Shown here in pieces: positions 13,001-22,068 of a stretch of 64,000 nt of DNA (position 1 is the stretch's first letter; every line of letters starts with the position of its first letter). The notes beneath the pieces are model-generated. The model saw nothing but the letters and a program-made list of their open reading frames with translations, was not told the origin of the DNA and ran no database searches. The position numbers and the translations under genes were made by a program. This stretch comes from Branchiostoma floridae (lineage: Eukaryota > Chordata > Leptocardii > Amphioxiformes > Branchiostomatidae): NCBI RefSeq assembly GCF_000003815.2, contig NC_049980.1, positions 27,654,762-27,718,761 of the forward strand, written 5' to 3'.

Positions 13001-14272
13001 TTAGCCTCAACATGGTTACAGTCGAATCCAGAGCGAAGAAAGATTATCTGCAAAAATCAAAACAGTTGAAACTTGCTCGTGTCCATTGATGCTAGAAAAT
13101 GATGATGTATTAATAATGGATATTCCCTAGTTTTTCGGTGTAACATCTCAACTATGGCTGTTAACCGATTTTCTCGCATTTTAAGGATTGAAAACATTTG
13201 AAAAAGTGTGCTCATTCTAAAGTTTCGAAATCCAAGAGTATTAATAGTCTACTGTAGCCTCCTTCACAGGCTTCTAGGAGCAGCGGTATTTCATTATATG
13301 AGCCAGGTTCTCTTTACATGCATGATCATCGTCGTTGCCAACGTATAGCTCTAGAAGGCTGCGAATGAGTCTTAGTCTAGTAGTAGTACTGCACCGTGAG
13401 CTGTGGACGATTGATATCACGTTATTACCGCAACGTCGTCTGGATAAGAGGAGACAGACGATCAATATATCTGATACTACATGGCAAACAAAGATAGGGG
13501 TATATTTTACCTCAGTGGTAGAGTTGTCCTTATTGTTGTAGCTACATGACAGTAGCAGGAGAGACGCACACCCTCCGTACCCAGCGTTCACGTTAAAGTC
13601 CAGGCTGCAGAAGCAGCGTATGGGCCACTTGGCGTTGTTTTTCGACCTGATGCAGGCGATGTCCGCTACATGCGATGGCAAAAAAATCTTAGGTTATGTG
13701 ACATTGCAATTTTAGACTTCACATCCTCTGTAGAAAATCAGCGCCGACCCAATTACATAATCTGTATAACCACGCATAATTCATTTCATGTATTACATGT
13801 TTGGAACGCGACAGATAAATCTAAATATAGACTAAAGTAACGTTTAACCATTAGACAGTGAATGACATGTTTGACCCATTTAAGCAATACACTGCAATCT
13901 GCCTCTTAACGAATTCTTTCACTGTTTTATATGTTTGTCATTTACGTTATCTTATATTGCGAAGAAAGCTTTACCTGGCCGTTTGATTTCTGTTAGACCT
14001 GGAAGGTCATCTCCAGTAGAAAAGTCGTTTCCCGCATGGATGACGCGATGTTCTGATGACGTCACTTCCGCCTGTAAGCCATCCTCGGCAGCCTTCACGT
14101 GAGGGCTGATCTCTGCCATAGGCTTTGGCTTATCGTCTGGGTGTTCTTTTTGTATGGTCATCTGTGGGTCGTGGTCCGTCTTGCCGTTTCTGATGAGTGT
14201 TTCCTGTTGCTTGTTTTCCCGTGGCGTCAGGTGTGGCGGTGGGCCGGGGCCGTGAGAGGTGCCGCAACCCAT
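286..14272 (-). CDS. Multidomain FBA - DUF4062 - STAND NTPase protein, 5' 28 exons, open at the left edge
   Basis: I do not know a named orthologue. Coding exons in transcript order: 14272-13975, 13665-13511, 13047-12932, 12393-12183, 11839-11029, 10828-10667, 10309-10167, 9848-9768, 9466-9257, 8963-8865, 8435-8363, 8111-8014, 7790-7699, 7490-7381, 7099-6875, 5922-5874, 5529-5367, 5214-5044, 4688-4572, 4168-4043, 3607-3431, 3054-2906, 2505-2330, 1870-1791, 1656-1462, 1066-933, 812-728, 483-286. Every junction has GT-AG ends and matching phase, giving 1568 codons without a stop. Order of parts: MGCGTS start and Pro-rich segment (1-99), beta-rich repeats (about 100-530), a carbohydrate-binding-like region (531-729), FBA (about 745-908), DUF4062 (from about 967), STAND NTPase (P-loop at 1233-1240), helical region (to 1568). 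The C-terminal sensor repeats (TPR or WD40 in relatives such as NPHP3, TEP1, TTC41 and NWD1) must lie beyond position 1. The product is probably an intracellular, membrane-tethered signalling switch; this role is inferred. Confidence 0.85.
1462..3607 (-). other. STAND-type P-loop NTPase core, exons 21-25
   Basis: The Walker A loop is VLVGESGSGKSALVANW (residues 1230-1246 of the model). Walker B is RVLIVMDALNQLD, with the aspartate at 1323, separated from the P-loop as in NACHT/AAA_16 ATPases. A sensor-like strand VSMLLSTLP follows, then the helical segment AIIKGYLEDMYTKTLSEEQK. Key catalytic residues look intact, so the NTPase is probably active. Upstream YIGRQEYFDKIDAFM is the region that precedes the P-loop in NPHP3/TEP1-like proteins. 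Confidence 0.9.
5044..5922 (-). other. DUF4062 domain, exons 16-18
   Basis: The spliced reading gives QREIRVFVSSTFKDFKGERE, then TYVDLRWGIT and a CRPYFICMMGERFGW segment. This is the DUF4062 pattern found before the NACHT/STAND module of NPHP3, TEP1, TTC41 and NWD-type proteins. The link to the FBA domain is direct: donor at 6875 (phase 1) to acceptor at 5922 restores codon phase and reads SSEEKPKQREI without a break. The acceptor at 5922 has a weak pyrimidine tract, so this junction deserves transcript support. Confidence 0.87.
6875..8963 (-). other. F-box-associated (FBA) domain, exons 10-15
   Basis: Successive exons reproduce the FBA signature: WSANLLENASGQ, HWNIGGDWNVIEGG, SHMRCSKYQEVDL, HLDSAPEIQVSEWYTQ, CGGGYYTLEVTL, KVTFTDYGTGVRLVGVQSSG and KHWGGHYGARMSNAFVRV. 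In FBXO2, FBXO6, FBXO27 and NCCRP1 this fold is a ten-strand sandwich; in FBXO2 and FBXO6 it binds high-mannose N-glycans. No F-box precedes it, which is the NCCRP1 situation. After the last strand about 50 acidic linker residues lead directly into DUF4062. Confidence 0.88.
9257..10828 (-). other. Carbohydrate-binding-like beta-sandwich region of the FBA-STAND protein (exons 6-9)
   Basis: The segment includes GNHTLTLHYVGGGGHIVING, which resembles the G-x-Y-x-x-x-L-x-Y-A-x-G-x-G-x-x-x-V-x-V-N-G core of CBM6/malectin-type galactose-binding folds. Around it are GFIYGTARNHSAQTE and a Tyr/Cys-rich strand, YPSYLCGFSICDASY. The assignment as a glycan-binding sandwich rests on this resemblance only. 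The exons lie between the N-terminal repeats and the FBA domain in the same phase-consistent model. Confidence 0.4.
11029..13665 (-). other. Degenerate tandem beta-rich repeats of the FBA-STAND protein (exons 2-5)
   Basis: The four exons encode about three and a half copies of a unit of roughly 95 residues. Recurring marks are a YVISSGYNENTF-like opening, a W-K-F-(S/T)-(V/I)-x-x-G-x-L core (LWKFSVDGEGIL, QWKFTITNGTL), an R-Y-A-(L/I)-x-(H/S)-N turn, and a closing segment rich in Gly and Cys (KLRLNVNGGNGGGTS, FNVNAGYGGCASLLLL, ECRNCGAALVLC). The first exon carries only the closing half. I do not recognise the family; the pattern suggests small beta-sandwich or trefoil modules. The 811-base exon 11839-11029 holds two copies without an intron. 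Confidence 0.55.
13975..14272 (-). other. First coding exon with N-myristoylation-type start
   Basis: The first ATG reads M-G-C-G-T-S. Gly2 followed by Cys3 and Ser6 is the classical signal for N-myristoylation plus palmitoylation, so the protein is probably anchored to the inner face of a membrane. The rest of the exon is Gly/Pro-rich and then polar and charged, without a recognisable domain, and no F-box motif is seen. The exon ends in phase 1 at a good donor and joins the exon at 13665. A codon TTG lies three codons upstream in frame but is not a plausible start. Confidence 0.7.
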
Positions 14273-17200
14273 GGTCGTCAACTCACTGCAATAAACATCA
14301 TCAGCCCATTAGGAGTACATTTCTGTGAAATTCTATATATATTCTGTATATAAATGTTAGAAGTGTGTAAAAACTGTTCGTCTTATGTGTTGACCCTCAA
14401 ACATCAGCAGGGCTGCCTCGAGGGTCAGGGTACTGTCTTGTTGCATTCTGGAATGAATATATTTATTGTCTGTAATCTACAAGCGAATATTTCTTATATA
14501 CAGCTACGTAATTTTGGCGCTTTAAATCTGCAAATGTACTGAATTTAAGTATCTTCATATTGACATTTGAAAAAAATATATTCAGCATATTTGTGTTATT
14601 TCTATACATTTTAGCACTGATAGACAACGCGTATTTCGGCACACTTACGTGAATTAAAAAAAAACTATTACAATTAATTTTTTGGTCATTTTTTTTTTAT
14701 TCGCACGCTCGCATCAGTTTTTAGATTCCCAGAGAATGTCATCCAAATAATCAAATAAACATGGCCCTGTCCCTAACAGGTTAAGGGGCGATGCACAAAC
14801 ATGCCGGACAGGCTTTGGAGCAGCGGTCACAGGCAAAACTCAATGTCCGTAACCAAGGCCCTCGCCAAGCCGCTTTGGAACGCCATACAGGCATGTTGTT
14901 TGACTCGCCCACAGTTGTTTGACTCGCCAACACCTAATCAAAGAACCTTTATCCTCCCCAATACAAACACTTCCCTTTCCAAGGACATGCTTGCCCACAC
15001 TAACAATGCAGAGGTGGGGAGAAGTGTTGTCACTCCTGCCTCAAGTGTTGGATTTATAATTAAGAATCCTACAGAGAGTCTTTTGGTGAATTAATATGTG
15101 ATGTATAATACAATACAAATATTAACCACTACTACGGACGAATAATTACTGTCCTTGAAAGTTTGTTTTCGTATTGTATGCAACCTATGGCTAGTAAAGA
15201 TGTCATGGACATTTCTTTAGTGTACTATTTAGAAGGCTAGTGTAGCGTTTAGTTGAATATCGATGTCTAAATCGATCGGTTTATGAGCTCTTCTTTCTCT
15301 GTGTGGATTCCGTGACATTCCGTGTGTGTATGGTCGCCATAAGCTACCCGACTTAACCAGGATGACGGTGCAAACCTTTGATCAAATAATTGACTTTGCG
15401 TCACAACCGTCAACCCGTGGAAGCAAACATATATAATGGGTGAACACTGAACAGGCACGTCATGTTTGGTGCTTTGTCGCTAAATTGCGTAGTGTATTTC
15501 CTATAGTATGGAGTTTCAAAAAGATAATGAAATGTCATAAACGTCTGTACCCTTTCTCCGACTGAACTGAACTGTAGAGTTAATTATGCAGACACAAAGG
15601 AACACTAACATGCGGGAGATTCCCCAGGGTAATTACCGTGAAGACGGGTTCCGTCGCCAGGTAACGCGTAAACAATGGCAGTGGTAAGTCGCACAAACGT
15701 CACAATCCGCCATATTGAAAATACTGCCTGGAACCGTCACTGTCTTATAGCACTATATTATATCACTCAAATTTACCCACTCCATGCATAGAAATATGGT
15801 TATTTTCATGAACGTAGATAATGGATTCTTGACATGTCGATACCCAACAATACATGTCCTTGATGAACAAGCTTCATATTACGGACCAAACAATGGTGTA
15901 CGTGTCTTTAGACAGGCTACGACCTCGGAAGACTCAAACATTCATTTTAGTACATAGTGCGTAGGTTCAGTTGTGTTTACCATAGTAAAATTACGATTTC
16001 CTTTTGACCTCCTGTGACCAGCAATGAGTTATTTGTCTTCAAATAGACCACATTGAAAATCGCGAAGTCATGATCAAGACTCACACGTAGATATTCACAT
16101 TACCAATTTGTAACGACAAATTATAAAATATTCATAAAATCATTACAAAATTCTGCTGACCGAAAGAAAAAATGACATATGTCAAAGCATTTCTTACATA
16201 TTGGGACTGACCTGTTTAGCTTCCTGACTGTCACCTGTTGTTCTTGTTATTATTGTTGCAGACAATACTCCTCTGTTTGTAGTATCCACCCAAAGCTTTC
16301 GGGTTAGTCGTTTGGCCGATTGGCACATCCACGGGTTAGAGCGCGAGCGCTTGTCTTGGTGATCTACTGCAGTGGCCTAATTTTTACAGAACTGGATTGT
16401 TCCACCTACGGCACCGATCGTTGCCGTCCGTCTGTCGTGACTGTCACGGTCTGAGCGGATCCGACATGTTGTGCACGAGTCAGGTAACAATGACCTGAAG
16501 TGAACCAGGGCGGGGCAACACGGCACGAACAAAGCACGTACAGGTAAGACACCTGTCCCGCACGGATGTCAAAGGGCAAGGTTTACACGGCGATTAGTCT
16601 CCAGAAAGGCTTCAGCCGACACCTTTTCACTGATTGCGTCCATTATTTTATTTTAGTGTTGCAATGTTATGATGTGATGTATTGATATTCGCCTTGGTTG
16701 TAAATGGCAAGGAAATGACAACTATCAGAATACGGTGAATTACTCTATATGTAGCATGCAACAAACTGCTGTTATTCAACTAAAACGCAGAATTCAAAGA
16801 TGGCAAAAATAAAGCGCCTTATGGGGTAATCCGACGTGAAAAGGACTGACCTAAATGGTAGCTTTACAATTGAATCATCGCCCGGTTTAGCGCACATAAT
16901 AAATGGATCACAATGACTTCCTTGGATGAGGAAATCAACGCAATTTTGCAAATCGTCCTAAATACAAAGTGTAAATATAACGTTAGCACAATGACCTCCA
17001 AGCAGGTGTAAGGAGTCGACTCGCTTTTGTCTTTTACGCCAGTTACTGCACCGTTTAGGTCCCTTTTCAAGTATTAGATTTCTAACGGTTTACTTTAGTT
17101 ACCTCTACTGTCACTTTTTGAAAGGATATGCCCTTCTTTCGTTGAAATAGTAGCAACTCAAGGCGAGGTCAATGCAAGCCTTTAAAATTACGATACTACA

Positions 17201-17437
17201 AAAATTACTAAATGCTTTGCCTGCGCGTGTCGCAAACTGGAGTTTGGGGCTTGCTATTTAAATCTCGTCTGATACATTATCTATCTTTTTGGCCAATTTC
17301 AACTTTTTCCCGGCGACGTGTGGAACCTGTTAGAGGCTAGTAAATGTTGCGAAATCATACGTAACGATAGTGAGACCAATCGTTATGAATTGGCAAGAAA
17401 AGAGGCTTAAAGACAATTATCATATAGCCAGACGCCG

Positions 17438-17532
17438 CGGACCAATCAGAAGGCCCCGTTCCACGTTGGTTATGACGCAGTAACATATAGATTCCGGCTT
17501 GGCCGGTGTGTTCGCTCCTTCTGATTGGTCGG
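17438..17532. repeat. Inverted repeat with paired CCAAT motifs
   Basis: GACCAATCAGAAGG near 17440 and its reverse complement CCTTCTGATTGGTC near 17518 face each other across about 65 bases. The arms match over 14 bases. It could be a hairpin, the ends of a very small foldback element, or a pair of CCAAT boxes; no gene start is found beside it. Confidence 0.6.
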
Positions 17533-17670
17533 AATGAATCGACACCGGCACCAGATATATCTACCAAAGAACAAAGGTAAATTTTCAGAAATTCGACAAC
17601 GGAATTTAATACAACGGAATTGTATAGTACCAAGGAATCTATGCGTCATACAGGAGTTTGCAAGTTTGAA

Positions 17671-17930
17671 TAGGCTATTTGATAATAACGTTAATGACCC
17701 GCCTGTTCCTCGGTGTACATGGTGTCATAACGCCTGGTCCTTTGCTATAACCACCTAATAGGCTATATGATAATAACGTTAATGAGCCGCCTGTTCCTCG
17801 GTGTACATGGGGTCTTAACGCCTGGTCCTTTGCTCTAACAACCTCATAAAACCATTCATTCGGTGTTTATAGAAAAGGACCAGGCGTTATGACACCATAT
17901 ACACCTCCGGGCGGGTCATTAACCCTTAAT
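17671..17930. repeat. Two tandem 88-bp units plus an inverted partial copy
   Basis: Units 17671-17758 and 17759-17846 are near-identical direct repeats containing GTTAATGACCCGCCTGTTCC and CGCCTGGTCCTTTGCT. An inverted, shorter copy follows at about 17873-17930 (AAAGGACCAGGCGTTATGAC). The arrangement lies just beyond the poly(A) signal of the GH10 gene and resembles a decayed foldback element. Confidence 0.75.
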
Positions 17931-17956
17931 TAAAGTAAAGACACGGAGAACGCTTG

Positions 17957-17962
17957 TTTATT
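17957..17962 (-). terminator. Poly(A) signal AATAAA of the GH10 gene
   Basis: AATAAA on the minus strand, 72 bases beyond the GH10 stop codon at 18034. Position and strand fit; cleavage has not been observed. Confidence 0.55.
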
Positions 17963-18033
17963 GATTTGGAACTTAGGCTAACAAGCACTGTCTATTACAC
18001 CATATGCACACGGCGATGCCACGTCACAATGCG

Positions 18034-21000
18034 CTAACCAACGATAATGTCATTGAAGACATTAATGTTAAGAACCAAAGTGTCGTCGCCAGGCAACAGC
18101 TGGAAAGTCTTGGTTGCCATGTTAACACCGTGCGACTTGATCTGGATGTCGTAGTCGCCATGGAAAGCGCGGAAGTCGAACTCCTTGCCCTCCGGTGTCA
18201 GGGCGCCGTCCGTGAGGTGTAGGTTGGTGCGCCAGTCGTGGAAGACTAGTTGGTGCCAGCGGTGGCCTGCTTCGTTGATCTAATAACACATTAGCGGAGA
18301 AAGGTGAATATTCAGTTCTTTCTTAAATTTTTCTTAAAGTATCTCAGCTCTGTGTCAATGATGTTGTAGAAAAGCTTAGGCTTCCGGACAGACGAGTTTG
18401 TCAGAGGGTTGGTTGAGGGAAAGGGTGTCGGTAAACGCTTTAATTTTATTTCCGAAAAAAGCACATAACATCTTTATAATGCTACTAGTATTGTTTGTTA
18501 CCTCAAAGTTGTCTCCATCCACAAGCGAGGCGTGCGACCGCCAGTGGGTCTTGTTCCAGAAGCCCCAGAGAAGGACGCCCTCCACGGCCGGGTGGCTGAA
18601 GGCGACCCTGAGCGCGTCCTCCAGCCCGCCCGCCCGCTCGGACACGTCCGGCTCGTTCACGTCCAGCTCCGTCACCCAGATGGGCAGCCCGGCCGTGGCC
18701 ACTTTGTCCAGACGGCTCTGCAAAGATTGTCCAGTAAGTCCAGAACAAGTTTCAGTCCTATAAAATGCTGTCATTGCCAGGGTTCGCTGCTGACCTCCAA
18801 AAATAAACCCCAAAACAAGGCCACTCTGAGTCTCTAACTTCTGGGGTTCGTGCGCTTCACGCGCGCAAAGCTGCTACTTCGGGGTAATACGCTATCCCGG
18901 ATATTTCCGGGCGCGGCAGTTTAGTTAACACGTGCTACAAGACCATTGATGTATTCTCAAGTGACAAAAATACATTTATCAAATGGAGTTGTTCAGTTTA
19001 AGAGGAACTTTCAAGATTATCATGAATAGTCACTTTAATAACTAAAGCCACTTTCCAATGTAGGTAGAATATTGTGCTATTGCAAATCTAAACGATGCAT
19101 CATAGGTTACGAAGCTATGAAATGCCAACTACATCATTTTTAAGGATATGTACTTCATTTTCGCAGTTGGTTAGATAAGAGAACTTTTCTGCGTTAGAGG
19201 TTAGGCTCTTGATTAACCTTATTAGATAGTAAATTGTAATCACCTTCATCATGACAGGGTCCGGTCGTTTTTGGAAGTGACCCTGTACACCAACGCCCTC
19301 TACCGGCGCTCCGTTGTCCAGGAACTCTTGTATTTGATCCGCATACGCCTGAAGAGTTAACAAAGACAAACAATTAGGCTTGTTGTTGAAATATATTTAC
19401 AATAACGCCTTCATTGAAAACCACGTTGCAAAAAAATATACGTACCGTTAGTGTCAGTAGCCAGGATACCTTTCTCTGTAATTACCGCCGGCTCGACCTT
19501 TTCGCTTGCTTATCCCGAATTCTGGCCCTTATACCCCCTCCACAATTAGGCGATAATCGATTGGACGACGAGTCTGCGAGCTCAAAATTACGAGGAGGCA
19601 TGACCCTGACGGGAAGGGGGAAACTCTGCCATTTCTTTGTNNNNNNNNNNNNNNNNNNNNNNNNNNNNNNNNNNNNNNNNNNNNNNNNNNNNNNNNNNNN
19701 NNNNNNNNNNNNNNNNNNNNNNNNNNNNNNNNNNNNNNNNCATGCCTCCTCGGAATTTAGACCTCGCAGACTCGTCGTCCGATCGATTTTCGCCTAATGT
19801 GAGGGGGGTATAAGGGCCAGAATTCGGGATAATGTGAGGTGGGTATTCCACTAGAAGGCGATCGCGCTGCGACGAACTCGCTGACTCCAGTACTGAATTT
19901 GTGTAACCCTTTACTTCATAATAAGAATATCATATATTCATTTCCTGAATTCAGCCCTTCATTCTATTAGCAAGCCAATCCAGACTCCTTGAGAGCCAGC
20001 GATAACTACGGAGAATGGTATCCAGGCTATACAGTCATCTAGTATCGGAAGCTTTGGGACTGGCTTTTATGTCATACCTGTGACGCGAAAACGTTCGATA
20101 CGGGTGTTTCGGACCGGGTCATAACTTCCGTATCGCACAGGTTCGAAAGGCGTATAACACGGGCTCCATTCGAATAAATCGAGCTGTTTTGAGCGGGCCG
20201 AGTGCGGCGCCATCGAAAGTTCGAATACCTGATTCGGACGTTGGAACATTACTTTTTGTTCGAGGGCACCAAATTTATTCAACTTCTGCCGTCGGGCTAT
20301 CCGACCCACGGTCGGACTGGTACCTCGGGTGGTACGGAATGCACCGTGTTGTATTCCATATGTATAGAACAACTTGCGAGGGACGTAGGGCTGCAGATTA
20401 AGGATGTAAAGACGCTATGGGGGACAGAGATGTCTTGAGAGATGAGGGGCTGGAACTGGTCCGGGCAAGCCGCCCGTGATTTTAAAAGTACAATTTTCCT
20501 CACACCTGTGTGGACATGCCAGAGTTGATGATGTTGAAGTCGTTGAGGAACGGCACGACGTTCGGGTCGTTCTGCTTCACCCTGCGGAACATGTCGTACC
20601 GGATCTGCTTACTGCCCGTCCTCCGCTCAAAGAAGTTCCCGTGGAGCATCTCGTTGTTAACGTCCCAGTGAGCCACCCTGGACATGGGATGGTTCAGTCA
20701 CAGAGCTGAGTAAAGTTCAACTATGATTTTCAACACAAGAAATTTTGGACATACCCAAATATTTTCGATCGATCGCCAAGGAATGAACAACCTACTGCTC
20801 CTGGTACTTTACCTCATGTAGCAAGCACCCGTGACACAGTGAGCAATAGATCATAAGCAGAGCTGTTCGTTCTTCTATATTTTTCGTTGAAGAGATTGAT
20901 TAGTCACGTATATGCACAGTCAATAAATTTTTCATCTAACAGTGACTACTTTTGGTTAAAGATAAATACACATACGTCCAAATTTCGAAGCTATTTGTTC

Positions 21001-22029
21001 ATCTTGTTCACGGAGTGACCTAGCTTCTCGCGAGAGTTAAGAGAATTAGGACGAGACTTGCGTGGATGTTCTGCCCCTCACCTGCCTCCTTGCGGAGTAG
21101 GGGTAAGTATACTATATCTTTTTTTTTAATCACGGGCACTTTGCAACGTGCATTACGAACATGTGATGGGGTTTGGGTCCCTTAAATTTTTTTTCGACGA
21201 ACTGCGACGTTTTTAATGGCATGTCTATAAAGAGGACAAAGGAAAGTGAAGTAGATCACAACTAAAGGGGGTAGCTATTGTATTTTCATATCAGCATCCT
21301 CTCAAGCTACAAGCTACTGCCTTTCAAGCTATACTGTTAGTTCTCTCTAGATGTCAATGATCCCTACCTTCCTCTGAAGCGGCTTACGGCGTTGTCGATT
21401 CTGGAGTATAATTTCTGCTCGACATCGGCGTTAGAGTTGTACCTGAGCCAGTTGGGCACGTGATCGTCCACTGCCCAGGCCAAACAGTGACCGCGGATCT
21501 GAACACTGTAAAGAACGGTAAAGATTAAGTTAAAACCATAGCCTTTTGTGATGCTGCAGGGGCGGTGGGTTGTAATAGACATTGTGTAGAATACGGTCTT
21601 GAAAGGCGAAGCCCATCACTCTCCTCCTACTGCGCATTTTACAGACCGAAGTCAGTTGCCAATTTCACACCCGGGTGAAGTGAATACATTTGTATAAAGT
21701 GCCTTTCCTGGAATAGAATGCAAATGCACACTGTGTGCGGGGAATGCATGTAGCGGTAAGCAGATGTTTGAAGGGCTAGTTAATGTGTGCTTGATGTCAC
21801 CAAGATGACCACGTGACTTACCCTCGACTTTCCATCAGGTCAATAGCCGGATCAGCCTCGCTCCAGTCATGGACACCCTGTGTACAAAACAGCAGTGTCG
21901 TCAGGTTAACCGGTTGCATTGTTTTTAGCCGATATAGCAGTATGGGAATCAAAAGCGTGGGTTTTGAAAGAATTTCACGTGGTTGAGATAGTTTGTGCAT
22001 TTGTGTGTGTATGTATGTGTGTATGTGTA

Positions 22030-22068
<39 letters not shown>

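Larger units (their letters stand above)
14273..17956. other. Intergenic region between the STAND gene and the GH10 gene
   Basis: No exon with homology or conserved phase is visible. The part next to 14273 should hold the 5' UTR and promoter of the STAND gene, but no clear TATA box is seen. Open frames here, for example 14801-15094, show no recognisable protein pattern. The right end has an inverted CCAAT pair and a small repeat cluster, listed separately. Confidence 0.5.

Noticed and set aside
14801-15094. Open frame of 97 codons on the plus strand
   Set aside because: No domain pattern, no splice context and no second copy; chance frame in intergenic DNA.
20067-20472. Frames on both strands in a TTCG-rich part of a GH10 intron
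   Set aside because: Lies between two GH10 exons with matching phase; no protein similarity could be recognised. It may be an old repeat, but I cannot define ends.
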